This document shows positions 1 through 8,360 of a stretch of DNA of 64,000 nucleotides, piece after piece. Each line of letters opens with the position of its first letter. The first letter of the stretch is position 1. Made by a program: the position numbers and the translations under genes. This DNA is from Sphingobacteriales bacterium (GTDB taxonomy: Bacteria > Bacteroidota > Bacteroidia > Chitinophagales > UBA2359), in NCBI GenBank assembly GCA_016700115.1, contig CP064999.1, positions 4,278,001 through 4,342,000 of the forward strand, written 5' to 3'. Below the pieces are notes generated by a model. The model searched no databases. It was not told the DNA's origin and saw only the letters and a program-made list of their open reading frames with translations.

Positions 1-300
1 AGATGTATAGAAATGATGCCTGACCATACTGCTCCTTATAATTTTTACATGTACACCATCATCGAAGCCTATTTTTTAGCAGGAGCTTATGACAAATCCA
101 ATCCATTGGCTGAACAAGTTGCAAACAGGCTGATTGAAGAGCTTAAATACATCAACAAACTACCCAAAAGAGATCAAGCCGCTTACGAACAGGAATTACA
201 ACTGAATGAGTATTTTATAAGTCGTTTTGCTGCGCTTGCAAAACAAAAAGGACAGGTAGAATTTTCGAACAAACTGGAAAGTATGTTAGAAGGATTATAG
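1..300 (+). CDS. C-terminal end of a probable DUF2723 family membrane protein (partial)
   Basis: The reading frame is open to the left edge of the window, so this is the tail of a larger gene and the internal ATG at base 13 need not be a start. The visible 99 residues form an amphipathic helical, TPR-like stretch (IIEAYFLAGAYDK, then ANRLIEELKYINKLP). It resembles the C-terminal tail that I associate with Bacteroidota DUF2723 (predicted glycosyltransferase-like) membrane proteins. No membrane segment falls inside the window, so the family call rests on similarity of this tail alone. A hairpin with a T-run follows the stop codon. Confidence 0.45.
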   Translation, partial: RCIEMMPDHTAPYNFYMYTIIEAYFLAGAYDKSNPLAEQVANRLIEELKYINKLPKRDQAAYEQELQLNEYFISRFAALAKQKGQVEFSNKLESMLEGL

Positions 301-326
301 TTTTTTACTTGTCTAATTTAAACATC

Positions 327-366
327 AAAAACACTGTTTCGCTTTGAAATGGTGTTTTTGTTTTTT
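327..366 (+). terminator. Rho-independent terminator after the first gene
   Basis: An imperfect inverted repeat (AAAAACACTGTTTC pairing with GAAATGGTGTTTTT around a short loop) ends in a run of T and lies 27 bases after the stop codon of the partial gene. It separates that gene from the GWxTD lipoprotein gene. Confidence 0.6.
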
Positions 367-459
367 ATGAATATATTACACTCAAAATAAGCCAGATACA
401 GATATTTTTGACCTTATTTTGTTTGATTGATGTCTTGTTCAGTCAAAAAAGTTTGATTT

Positions 460-1764
460 ATGAGTTTTACAAAATCAAAAAAAATTCAATCGGGATTTGG
501 AAACTTTCATTCACCGTTTGTGCCCATAGTTTTGACTTCCCTGTTATATCTGATTGCAGTGTTCAACGCTTGTAAAACCTCTCATTTAACTCAAAATGTT
601 GCTTATCGCTATTCCGGCAAATCGGCAGTTCCTGAATTAAAAGTTAAAACTCATTTTATATCTGAAGATTCGGTCAAAATTTATTTGGGCTTAAGTACCT
701 CAGAAATTAATTTTGATACGGCAGGGCTTGCATATTTTAGTATATTATTTCGATTATATGAAAATGAGAACGGGAAGCCCAATCTTTTAAGAGATAGTTT
801 GCAAATCTTAACCGTAGCATCATTCAACAATACTCCGACCACCATTTTTGAAGTCAATATTGCAGCCCCAAGCCAGAGGAATTACTTTTTAACCGTTTAT
901 CTTGTTGAAGAGAATACCAGAAAAGGATATAAAGGTCAAACCGGAATATGGCGAAATCGTCCTGAAAACAAACAAGATGAGCAAAATTACTTCATAAAAA
1001 ACGCAAATCAGGATGAGGTTATGTTTTCAAATATTACCAAAATCAATACTCCTCTAAGATTGTTTTATAAAAACAAAACCTATTCACATTTTACAATCTA
1101 TTACTACAAGCCCATAAAAAACATGGCACTTCCCCCCTATTCTACCCTTCAGGAAGTGCCAATTCACTTAAAACCCGACAGCATATTTTTTACAACTGCT
1201 TTTCTTAATCCCAATCAGGAAGGGCTTTACTATATTCAGGCAGATACAAACCGGTTGTCGGGCTTATCCATTCTTTGCGTTGATTCTTCTTTTCCTAAAA
1301 TTACCACAGCTTCCGACCTGATCGAATCTTTGCGCTATATTACCAGGAATGAAGAATATGAACAAATGATGAAAGCAACAAATCCTAAGGCTGCCGTTGA
1401 TGAATTTTGGCTGACAAGAGCCGGAAGCCCTAATCGTGGCAAAGTTTTGATTAAAGAGTTTTATAGCCGGGTACAGCGGGCAAATGTTTTTTTTACAACT
1501 TATAAAGAAGGCTGGAAAACGGACAGAGGAATTATCTATATTATTTACGGTCAGCCGGATATTGTTAATATATTTCCGGATTCTGAAAATTGGACGTATT
1601 ATCCCAAAGGAAATCAATCAAAACTTCAGTTTCAGTTTGTCAGAGAGGAGTTGCCTTTTACCATTCATCATTATCGCCTTATTAAAAACCCCGATTACGA
1701 AATGAGTTGGCAAAACGCAGTGTATGAATGGCGCAATGGGTTTATTAACAATTTAACAGAGTAA
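460..1764 (+). CDS. GWxTD domain-containing lipoprotein
   Basis: A 434-residue protein with the Bacteroidota GWxTD signature near residue 348: GWKTDRGIIYIIYGQPD followed by an aromatic-rich NWTYYP segment. The N-terminus has a basic stretch, a hydrophobic segment at about residues 21-36 and a plausible lipobox cysteine (FNAC, about residue 37), so it is probably exported and lipidated. The molecular role of the family is unknown. It stands alone, with its own terminator upstream and a perfect 16-base palindrome at its stop codon. It is the last ordinary chromosomal gene before the accessory array. Confidence 0.85.
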   Translation: MSFTKSKKIQSGFGNFHSPFVPIVLTSLLYLIAVFNACKTSHLTQNVAYRYSGKSAVPELKVKTHFISEDSVKIYLGLSTSEINFDTAGLAYFSILFRLYENENGKPNLLRDSLQILTVASFNNTPTTIFEVNIAAPSQRNYFLTVYLVEENTRKGYKGQTGIWRNRPENKQDEQNYFIKNANQDEVMFSNITKINTPLRLFYKNKTYSHFTIYYYKPIKNMALPPYSTLQEVPIHLKPDSIFFTTAFLNPNQEGLYYIQADTNRLSGLSILCVDSSFPKITTASDLIESLRYITRNEEYEQMMKATNPKAAVDEFWLTRAGSPNRGKVLIKEFYSRVQRANVFFTTYKEGWKTDRGIIYIIYGQPDIVNIFPDSENWTYYPKGNQSKLQFQFVREELPFTIHHYRLIKNPDYEMSWQNAVYEWRNGFINNLTE

Positions 1765-1779
1765 TACTTAGCTAAGTAT
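1764..1779. repeat. Perfect 16-bp palindrome at the GWxTD stop codon
   Basis: ATACTTAGCTAAGTAT is a perfect palindrome that overlaps the end of the stop region of the GWxTD gene. A T-rich run follows about 10 bases later, so it may act as a weak terminator. Confidence 0.4.
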
Positions 1780-1861
1780 GGCTATGATTTTTTCGAAATT
1801 GATATGCCTTTGTTTGACTTTTTTGTTTAACTTTATCAATATCGGAAAGAGTACAAATCTG

Positions 1862-1935
1862 CGAAAGCCTTTAATTTGAAGGTTACTTTTTTATATTTCG
1901 GTATATAGTGGTTTTTGAGTAGTTGTGCAACAGTT
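1862..1935 (+). mobile_element. Right-end remnant of the IS1182-type element (74 bp)
   Basis: This stretch matches the last about 75 bases of the intact insertion sequence at 23768-25557, from AAGCCTTTAATTTGAA through TTTGAGTAGTTGTGCAACAGTT. No left end or transposase sequence remains. The bases that follow (ACCGTTGATATGCG) correspond to the GTT-type half-box of the attC-like sites, as at the six other copies of this end. It marks the left boundary of the accessory array. Confidence 0.65.
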
Positions 1936-2033
1936 ACCGTTGATATGCGTTTGTGCTGGTGTTCGCTCAAGGAATAACTGATTGAAGTACTTCCGAAAAC
2001 TTGTTTGATATAATGTTTGAATATTTATCCCTA

Positions 2034-2516
2034 TCAAGTCAACTTGTTATAGGAAAAGTGAAGTGCTCTTGCTGCAACAAATAAAGCTATAAATCCAAAC
2101 AGGACACGCAAATGTTCACCGAACACCCAATTGTTTACCAAGTTCAATGTTTTAAATGATTCTAAAGTTATTTCCTTATTCCAAAACAGATAGTTATTTA
2201 TCGGAAGGAAATAAAGCATGGTGAACAGAAATGCACCCAAAGTTAGGACAAGGTGGATACTCAGCAGTATTTTAATTTGCTTGTCGGATTTCAAGTATGC
2301 AAAGAAGCTAATTACTGATATCAGTACCGAAGCAGGAACAGCTATCCGAAAGAAATGCCCAGGGTCTGCGTTAATGAAAAACGTTCTATAATTGGTTAGT
2401 GATTCTACACTTCCATCCCTCCAATTTGACATTACGACAAAAAAATCAAACAAGTGTCCAGTTAAATAACCTGTAGAAATTATAGTGTTAAGCCAGAGAA
2501 AAATTCTTTTTGTCAT
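2034..2516 (-). CDS. Small membrane protein of unknown function
   Basis: A 160-residue protein with four predicted hydrophobic helices, roughly residues 5-27, 56-76, 83-106 and 132-152, and few charged residues between them. The overall pattern resembles small four-helix membrane families such as DUF1772 (anthrone oxygenase-like), but no diagnostic motif is visible. It is the leftmost gene of the minus-strand array. A half attC-like box lies beyond its 3' side, and a chimeric element (2600-2892) lies upstream. No function can be assigned. Confidence 0.6.
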   Translation of the reverse strand: MTKRIFLWLNTIISTGYLTGHLFDFFVVMSNWRDGSVESLTNYRTFFINADPGHFFRIAVPASVLISVISFFAYLKSDKQIKILLSIHLVLTLGAFLFTMLYFLPINNYLFWNKEITLESFKTLNLVNNWVFGEHLRVLFGFIALFVAARALHFSYNKLT

Positions 2517-2599
2517 ATTGATTAATTTTAGTTTGTCAAAGTAAATTTATTGCACTTTATTTCAAGTTCTCACTGTCACCCAAGCATGACGCATAATGT

Positions 2600-2892
2600 C
2601 AGTTGCTGAAAAAACCGTTAACAAAAATACACAAACATTTTAAATAGTAGCAAAAATTGAATAATTTTATGGTATGCAATATCTTCAAGGAAAATAACGC
2701 AATCAGATGCAAATAATCTGTCCGAAGAGCAGTATCGGAGCTGAAAACCCTGTGCGGTTTATGGATGCTTTTGTATAGAGATTTGAGTTATCAAAAACTC
2801 AGAGTAAGTACAAACCAACATAAGCATTAAACTAAAGGTAACATTTTTCTAAATCAAGAATTTAGTTGTTTTTGAGTAGTTGTGCAGCGGTT
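2600..2892. mobile_element. 293-bp chimeric MITE-like element, copy 1
   Basis: The left part (CAGTTGCTGAAAAAACC onward) is a decayed copy of the left end of the IS1182-type element found at 21931-23643, including the degenerate start of its transposase. The last about 70 bases match the right end of the other element (23768-25557). It is nearly identical to copy 2 at 4643-4936. Flanks are ATAATGT on the left and AACTATGTTAGCGG on the right; the right flank is an attC-like half-box (minus strand CCGCTAAC). No intact gene is present. Confidence 0.7.
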
Positions 2893-2912
2893 AACTATGT
2901 TAGCGGTAGTTG

Positions 2913-3641
2913 TTATTTCTTCGTTCTGTCTGCAACAATCTTTTTGATGAAGTCTGGTAGTTCAAGTTTATGTTCATCTGCAATAACTTTCAACGCATCA
3001 TAATACTTTACCTCATCTCCGTTCCATTGCAGGTCAAGTCGTCTAACTGCTTTCATGGCGATATGATTGTAGTTTTCAGGGCTGCCCCAATAACATTCCA
3101 TGCAAACAGGCGGCTTCTTGTTAGCTTTCCAATTGTCGCAATGTTCGCAACTCCATGATTTTGCTCTGTTGCATGAACCGCATAAAAGCATGAAATGGTC
3201 GAGCTCCCTGTCGGTTAGCTCGCCACCAACTTCATAGGGTACTCTGTGGTCAACCTGTAAGTAACGTTCTTCAAATTGCCCATTGCAGATTTGGCACCGT
3301 CCACCACATTTGTCGAATAATGCTTTTTTGAAGTCTTTGGAAAAGGGTATGCGACCTTCGACTATGTTTGTTTGCAATTGTGCTAAGTCGCCAAACTTAT
3401 ATGCTGCAATAGATTTGCCGTCTTGTGATTTGATTTTATATGTTTCAAGCGGAATGCCTGCTTCTCTCACATCTCTTGCTGCTCTTGGCGGATGATTATA
3501 TCCATAAGTCTTTTTAAGGTCTTCTGTTGTAATGAAACCATGTTTTAAGATATGGTCAATTACAATTTTTGCCCTCTTGTTAGTTATTGATTGAACATGT
3601 TCTAAAAACTCTTTCGGATATGCTTCTTTCTTTTTCGCCAT
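2913..3641 (-). CDS. HNH restriction endonuclease of a type II R-M pair
   Basis: A 242-residue protein with a zinc-binding HNH nuclease domain at about residues 110-165: CGGRCQIC, then LQVDHRVPYEVGG, then LLCGSCNRAKSW, with an additional CEHC/CMEC cysteine pair that may bind a second zinc. Its start codon overlaps the stop of the upstream adenine methyltransferase by one base (TAATG), so the two are translationally coupled. HNH plus D12-class methyltransferase is a standard type II restriction-modification arrangement. The N-terminal 100 residues probably recognise DNA. The target sequence cannot be deduced. Confidence 0.8.
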   Translation of the reverse strand: MAKKKEAYPKEFLEHVQSITNKRAKIVIDHILKHGFITTEDLKKTYGYNHPPRAARDVREAGIPLETYKIKSQDGKSIAAYKFGDLAQLQTNIVEGRIPFSKDFKKALFDKCGGRCQICNGQFEERYLQVDHRVPYEVGGELTDRELDHFMLLCGSCNRAKSWSCEHCDNWKANKKPPVCMECYWGSPENYNHIAMKAVRRLDLQWNGDEVKYYDALKVIADEHKLELPDFIKKIVADRTKK

Positions 3642-4546
3642 TAGCTTGCAAATAGTTCTGTTTGATAAATCGTTTGTTTGCCTGTAATTTTTTGTAAGTC
3701 TATTTTGCTGGTAAGTGCTGGCGATAAATAAAGTGCTTCGTAAGTAATTTCATTTCTGCTCAATAGCGTTGCTTGCGAAGAACGTCCAGCATTGATTTCA
3801 ATTTTGGTCAAATTCAGATTGTCATGTAGCGGATTGCCGTAAGTTTTATTCCCCGTTCTTCCATCATAGCTCAAAATGAATGGAACATTTCTATTGTTTA
3901 GGTCAAAAAGCGAAACAATAAAATTATCAAACTCAATGTTTCCTGCGTAATTGAAACCACCATTTACGCCTGTTCCTTGATAAGGTGGGTCCATGTAAAC
4001 CAAATCATTGTCTGTCGCAAGGTCAAGAATTGTTTGATAGTCTTGCGAATAGCATTCCGTCCTGCCTTTAAGAAGTTGGGAAACTCTCAAAATATCGTCA
4101 CGCATCATTTGAGGATTTCTTCCTAAACGCCTTTTGTCGGGGCTTTGATTAAATTGTCCTTGTGCATTGTAGCGAACAGCAGCTTTTACACATTTTGCTA
4201 AAAGGAATAAAAGATACTCGGGTTGTTTTGTGTCGTTAAAACGTTCACGAATGTGGTAATAATATTCCTCTTCGTTTCCGTGTTGTCCGTGCCATATGTC
4301 GTGGTAGTGTTCGATGATTAATATCGGATTTTCAATGATATTTTCCCAAAGATTGACAAGCGGTTCGTTAATGTCATTAATTACAAAGCGATTTGCTTTA
4401 AAATAAAAAGCGGAAGCAATTGTCATAGCTGCTGAACCTGCAAATGGTTCAATCAACCTGTCAAAGTTGTCAGGAAAGAACCTTAAAATTTGGTCAGCAA
4501 GATTTCTCTTGCTTCCCTGATATGGTATAGGATGTGGTAATTTCAT
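3641..4546 (-). CDS. D12-class (Dam-like) DNA adenine methyltransferase
   Basis: A 301-residue protein with alpha-class N6-adenine methyltransferase order: the SAM-binding start PYQGSKRNLADQI (about residues 8-20), EPFAGSAAM (about 38-46), NDINEPLVNLW, and the catalytic DPPYQGTG near residue 186. The length is normal for the family. It is the modification partner of the HNH nuclease encoded immediately downstream and should protect the host's own target site. The pair forms one two-gene module between two chimeric elements (copies 1 and 2). Confidence 0.88.
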   Translation of the reverse strand: MKLPHPIPYQGSKRNLADQILRFFPDNFDRLIEPFAGSAAMTIASAFYFKANRFVINDINEPLVNLWENIIENPILIIEHYHDIWHGQHGNEEEYYYHIRERFNDTKQPEYLLFLLAKCVKAAVRYNAQGQFNQSPDKRRLGRNPQMMRDDILRVSQLLKGRTECYSQDYQTILDLATDNDLVYMDPPYQGTGVNGGFNYAGNIEFDNFIVSLFDLNNRNVPFILSYDGRTGNKTYGNPLHDNLNLTKIEINAGRSSQATLLSRNEITYEALYLSPALTSKIDLQKITGKQTIYQTELFAS

Positions 4547-4642
4547 GTCTTGTTATTTGTCAATTGTTACATGTCAAATTTAGCATTTTTTTGCCTAACT
4601 ATATAAGTCAGCATAATGGTCGGTTACAATTACCACCAACTT

Positions 4643-4936
4643 CAGTTGGTGAAAAAACAGTTAACAAAAATACACAAACATTTTAAATAGTAGCAAAAAT
4701 TGAATAATTTTATGGTATGCAATATCTTCAAGGAAAATAACGCAATCAGATGCAAATAATCTGTCCGGAGAGCAGTATTGGAGCTGATAACCCTGTGCGG
4801 TTTATGGATGTTTTTGTATAGAGATTTGAGTTATCAAAAACTCAGAGTAAGTACAAACCAACATAAGCCTTTAAACTAAAGGTAACATTTTTCTAAATCA
4901 AGAATTTAGTGGTTTTTGCGTAGTTGTGCAACAGTT
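4643..4936. mobile_element. 294-bp chimeric MITE-like element, copy 2
   Basis: It is about 95% identical to copy 1 by eye over its whole length, with the same fusion of one IS left end (CAGTTGGTGAAAAAAC) to another IS right end (GTAGTTGTGCAACAGTT). The left flank ACCACCAACT and right flank ACCCTTGTTGGCGG look like the two halves of an attC-like site. It fills most of the 426-bp gene-free gap between the D12 methyltransferase and the DUF1801 gene. Confidence 0.7.
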
Positions 4937-4972
4937 ACCCTTGTTGGCGGTTCGTTGTTTTCTTGTTTGTTG

Positions 4973-5401
4973 TCAGTTGCCCGTCTTTTTAACTCCGTCC
5001 TGTATTGCTGCTTCAAGTATGTCAATATCTATATCTTTTAGCGTTTTGAACTTAATGCAATAACCTGTTACACTCGCCTTGCCTATTGTTTTTCCGTAGG
5101 TTTCGGGTAAATACTTTTTGTCTTCAATGCCCATAATATATACCGAAATTCCTGTTGTATTTCCGCTAATTCCAATTTGATAAAACTCTTTAGTTTTTCC
5201 GTCAGCATATTTTATGGTTTGTGTCCCATAGCCAATGTTAGGATTGGCAACAATTTTACCTCTATCGTCTGTGCCGTCTAAGAACCATAATTTACATTTT
5301 GGCAAAGCTTGAAGTATGCGTTTGTGCAACATTTCAATTTCAACGCGTTTTGGTTCAGGTTGGCTGTCAATATATTTTTTGATTTGTTCTTGTATGTTCA
5401 T
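4973..5401 (-). CDS. DUF1801 family protein
   Basis: A 142-residue soluble protein that resembles the DUF1801 (YdhG-like) family. It has an N-terminal helix pair (IQEQIKKYIDSQPEPKR), a conserved LWFLDG segment, an IGYGTQTIKYADGK strand pair, and a C-terminal YCIKFKTLKDIDIDIL segment. The biochemical role of the family is not known. It follows the reductase-like gene by 14 bases and probably shares its transcript. The 3' side ends in an attC-like half-box (minus strand ACCGCCAACA). Confidence 0.7.
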   Translation of the reverse strand: MNIQEQIKKYIDSQPEPKRVEIEMLHKRILQALPKCKLWFLDGTDDRGKIVANPNIGYGTQTIKYADGKTKEFYQIGISGNTTGISVYIMGIEDKKYLPETYGKTIGKASVTGYCIKFKTLKDIDIDILEAAIQDGVKKTGN

Positions 5402-5415
5402 TTGTTAAGTTCTTG

Positions 5416-5982
5416 TTAGCTGTTCGTTGTTTTTTCGTTTGTCGGTTCATAGTAAAGAATTACTGCACCGCTATTAAATGTTTTTGTCTTTAAAAGTTTA
5501 AGTTCTGACCTGTCAGTTATCTTTTTGAACAACGGCAATCCGTTTCCGACTATAACAGGGTGAACACAAATTTGGTATTCGTCTATGAGATTAAGTTTTG
5601 TCAATGCTACTATCAAACTCGGACTGCCAACAAAAATGTCTTTACCCGATTGTTGTTTAAGTTCTAAAACTTCTACTTCAAGATTTCGGGTTGCCAATGT
5701 TGCACTTTTCCAATCCACGCTTTTTAGCGTATGAGAAAATACAATCTTTTGGATTTTGTCAATAGCAGTAGCAAAGTCGTCCATTGATTTTTCGCCCGAA
5801 GGTTTTTCTACAAAAGGTCGCCAAAACTCCATAAGCTGATAGGTTATCCTACCATACAGAATGGTATCTGCGTTGGTTAACAAGTCTGTATAGTGGTCGT
5901 GTATTTGTTCATCGGGATTTACTGCTGTATGGTCGCAATACCCGTCAACTGTCATATTAATTGCAGCAATTACTTTTCTCAT
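5416..5982 (-). CDS. RibD C-terminal / dihydrofolate reductase family protein
   Basis: A 188-residue protein with the features of the DHFR-like RibD-C family: MRKVIAAINMTVDGYCDH at the start, ILYGRITYQLMEFW, and IFVGSPSLIVALTKLNLIDEYQICVHPVIVGNG. Such proteins are predicted NADPH-dependent reductases, and the substrate here is unknown. The frame stays open further upstream, but the extra 26 codons read through the end of an inserted element (6036 onward side), so the ATG at 5982 is preferred. Similar stand-alone reductases are common integron and accessory cargo. Confidence 0.8.
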   Translation of the reverse strand: MRKVIAAINMTVDGYCDHTAVNPDEQIHDHYTDLLTNADTILYGRITYQLMEFWRPFVEKPSGEKSMDDFATAIDKIQKIVFSHTLKSVDWKSATLATRNLEVEVLELKQQSGKDIFVGSPSLIVALTKLNLIDEYQICVHPVIVGNGLPLFKKITDRSELKLLKTKTFNSGAVILYYEPTNEKTTNS

Positions 5983-6035
5983 ATATTTACCTGTCTGTCT
6001 GTTTTGGTGTGTCGTTTTACAATGACCGCTAACGT

Positions 6036-6328
6036 CAACCTGTGAAAAAACCGAAAACAAAAATACAAGAATATTTTAAGCCATGATGAAAATTGCTTTA
6101 TCTTAAGCTATGGCATACTTACAAGGAACACCCCGCCGACAGATGTAAATAATCTGTTTGGATAGCAGCATCGGAGCTGAAACCTTGTGCGATTTATTGA
6201 TGCTTTTGTTGAGAGACTTAGGATATCGAAAACTGAGAGTAAGTACAAATCATCAAAAGCCTTTAATTTGAAATCAATGTTACTTAAAATCGTGTTTTTA
6301 GTGGTTTTAGAGAAGTTGTGCAACAGTT
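6036..6328. mobile_element. 293-bp chimeric MITE-like element, copy 3
   Basis: It has the same structure and length as copies 1 and 2 but is more diverged. Its left part is closer to the 21931-23643 element, keeping the transposase start ATGGCATACTTACAAGG at 6110. It begins CAACCTGTGAAAAAACC directly after the box CCGCTAACGT and ends GTGCAACAGTT directly before ACCCTAGTTAGCGGC. Thus both attC-like half-boxes (AAC side and GTT side) remain around it, while the folded core of the site is missing. Confidence 0.7.
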
Positions 6329-6357
6329 ACCCTAGTTAGCGGCTGGTTTTCTTGTCA

Positions 6358-6990
6358 TTAGTAAGGGCTTTTGTCTGTTTTAATACCAGCCGGCAATTCA
6401 AATTCTATGTCGTCAAGTTTTACTGGCTCTATTTCAGTCGCTATACTCACTAAAGTAAATTGTGCGTTCTCAATATCTGATTTTAAAGGCAAAGCGTTTG
6501 ATTGAGAAAGATAGTCAAACCAGTTGCCAAATTTGTGATTTGTAAATAGTTTGGTGTCAACAGATAGTTTGGAATTGAAGTAATATTTCTGAACTCCACT
6601 CTTGCATGTAAGAATTACTTCGTCACATTTATAACCTAATACTTCTGTTACGTTTTTATTGACTTCAACTTTTAATACTTCGTCACCTTGAACGCTGCCA
6701 TCATTCCAAAATGCAGTCTCGGAATTAGACATTTTATTATAGAGTTTATTGTCCTTGTTTATGTATAGCTGCCACTGAACCAAAGTCCCATTGACAATTG
6801 ATTTGTAATTACCACCTTTAATTAAATATTCCTGTGTTGAACCCAGCATTGAAGTCCATTGTTGGTCTGTCAGTTGGGTGTTTTTACTTTTGTAGGTGTT
6901 GGAGTAAAAAATTTTACCTTCAAAATTTTGTCCATAGGTTGTAATTGTTGAAACTGCTGTGATTGTTAAGAATAAGAGTAGTTTTTTCAT
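6358..6990 (-). CDS. Secreted protein of unknown function (GLPGLI/DUF4412-like)
   Basis: A 210-residue protein with a clear signal peptide (MKKLLLFLTITAVSTITTYG, cleavage before QNFEGK). The mature part is beta-rich and ends in EFELPAGIKTDK. The opening NFEGKIFYSN, the middle LGYKCDEVILTC and the ending resemble Bacteroidota GLPGLI/DUF4412 exported proteins of unknown role. The match is by pattern only. It lies 11 bases downstream of the gene at 7002-7439, so the two probably form one transcript and one cassette. Confidence 0.55.
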   Translation of the reverse strand: MKKLLLFLTITAVSTITTYGQNFEGKIFYSNTYKSKNTQLTDQQWTSMLGSTQEYLIKGGNYKSIVNGTLVQWQLYINKDNKLYNKMSNSETAFWNDGSVQGDEVLKVEVNKNVTEVLGYKCDEVILTCKSGVQKYYFNSKLSVDTKLFTNHKFGNWFDYLSQSNALPLKSDIENAQFTLVSIATEIEPVKLDDIEFELPAGIKTDKSPY

Positions 6991-7001
6991 TTGTTTATGT
7001 T

Positions 7002-7439
7002 TTATTTTGTTGTTATTAAGTGTGCAATATGTTCGCCTGATTGGTTTCCAAGAATAATGAATTCTCTTTTGTTGTTGTCGTAAGTTTCAATTGTCACTCT
7101 TCCATCGTGAGAATATGGACCCATTCCAAATTCTTTAGATGGATTGTAAATGGCTGATTTAATGTCTGACAACTTTATTAAAAAATTCGTCTTATTCCCT
7201 TCAACAATACTACCAACAGTTAAATTCAAGTAAACGATTTTTCCTAAATACTTGTTTTTTAAATAGGAGTAAGGATTTGTAAAGTCGCCTTTGATAGCCA
7301 TATTAGAGATAATTTCTCGTGTAAGAATATCCTTACCTCCTTCAACGCTTACAAGTCCATTACTTTGAATGCCAATTAAAAGTCCTTTTGATTTAATTAC
7401 AAGAAATGTTCTGTTAAGTATCAAATAGTAATACTCCAT
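7002..7439 (-). CDS. Hypothetical protein
   Basis: A 145-residue protein with no signal peptide or membrane segment. It is largely beta-strand in appearance, with motifs such as FLVIKSKGLLIGIQSNG and VTIETYDNNKREFIILG. I do not recognise a family. The start at 7439 (MEYYYLILN) is the only in-frame ATG near the open 5' end. It is the first gene of a two-gene module that also encodes the exported protein downstream. The upstream attC-like box CCGATAACGT is occupied by an IS remnant at 7543. Confidence 0.5.
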   Translation of the reverse strand: MEYYYLILNRTFLVIKSKGLLIGIQSNGLVSVEGGKDILTREIISNMAIKGDFTNPYSYLKNKYLGKIVYLNLTVGSIVEGNKTNFLIKLSDIKSAIYNPSKEFGMGPYSHDGRVTIETYDNNKREFIILGNQSGEHIAHLITTK

Positions 7440-7542
7440 CGCTACAAAATGATTGTCGTCTGTAAGTTCTATGTCTTTTAATTTCTTTGTTTGTCTGTTC
7501 TTTAATGTTCTTTATGTCGTCCGCTAAACTTGCCGATAACGT

Positions 7543-8293
7543 CAGCCTGTGAAAAAACTGCCAACAAATATACAATAATATTCTAAAAAATAACAAAAAA
7601 GGTGTAATTTTAAGCTATGGCATACTTACAAGGAACACCCCGCCGGCAGATGCAAATAATCTGTTTGGAGAGCACCTACACTTGTCCGCAAGGCGAAAGG
7701 CTTTCGACCCAAGGCAGATGGCACAACAAAGCAAGAGATTACACCCCCTACAAGTTTAAAAAATACAGAACCTCTGCTTGCAAAAACTGCCCGGTAAAAC
7801 ACCTCTGTACCGGCAGGCAAAAAGGCGGAAGGGAAATAGAACGCAGCGAATTTGCCGAAGTAGTAGCCCAAAACAGCGAACGCTATCAAACCCAAAAAGC
7901 ACAATACAGAAAACGGCAGGAAATCAACGAGCATATTTTTGGAACTATCAAACGGCAATGGAACTACTACTACACCAACCTTCGTGGGTTATCCAAAGTA
8001 AACGGAGAACACAGTTTGATTTTGTTGGTCTATAATATCAAACGCACCATCAACATACTTGGGATGGAAGAACTATTGATAAAGCTCAAAAATTGGCAGC
8101 CCGACTATCCAAAGTAGTCTTGTTTGCTCAAAAAAACGTCTTTGATATTGACCTTATGCGCCCTTTTTTTTTGGGGGCAATAGTTGTCATGACAAAAACA
8201 ACTCCGCTTCAATCAAAAGTATAGGCTTTGGGGATTATTCTATAGCCAGTTTTTATGAGAGTTTTTGCAAAAAACAAGTTTTTTCACAGCCTG
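7543..8293 (+). mobile_element. Internally deleted IS1182-type element (751 bp)
   Basis: Both ends are present: CAGCCTGTGAAAAAACT on the left and AGTTTTTTCACAGCCTG on the right, which are terminal inverted repeats. The interior matches the element at 21931-23643 but lacks about 960 bases in the middle of the transposase gene. The left flank ends in ATAACGT, the same box used by the other copies. The right flank enters a palindromic attC-like core at 8296. The two flanks do not repeat each other, unlike the full copy. Confidence 0.75.
7617..8117 (+). pseudogene. Transposase with in-frame internal deletion (IS1182 family remnant)
   Basis: The first 19 residues (MAYLQGTPRRQMQIICLES) are the normal N-terminus and are joined in frame to the last about 147 residues, which begin TYTCPQGERLSTQG. 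The C-terminal part keeps the cysteine-rich CKNCPVKHLCTG segment and the final catalytic glutamate region (INEHIFGTIKRQW). Both catalytic aspartates are lost, so it cannot be an active transposase. It is, however, the least damaged copy of this C-terminal region in the window and shows where the full copy at 22108-23569 has frameshifts. Confidence 0.8.
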
Positions 8294-8360
8294 CTTTGCC
8301 AAGTTTTGGGTTGCGTGTCGGCTTGTGCGACTTGGCAATGTGTGTGGCTGTTATGCGATG
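8294..8360 (-). other. Partial attC-like recombination site after the Wadjet operon
   Basis: Perfect 9-base arms TTGCCAAGT (8296-8304) and ACTTGGCAA (8330-8338) are followed by the box GCTGTTATGCG at 8348-8357. On the minus strand the TAA stop codon of the last Wadjet gene lies inside this box (CGCATAAC), as is common at integron cassette ends. The other outer box (CCGATAACGT) lies at 7533-7542, separated from the core by the IS remnant at 7543-8293. It is shorter than the sites at 16806 and 27190. Confidence 0.5.

Noticed and set aside
5983..6060. N-terminal extension of the DHFR-like protein
   Set aside because: The extra 26 codons read through the end of an inserted element; the family N-terminus starts at the ATG at 5982.
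7414..7596. 60-codon minus-strand frame between the hypothetical gene and the IS remnant
   Set aside because: It crosses the attC-like box and the IS end and has no conserved content.
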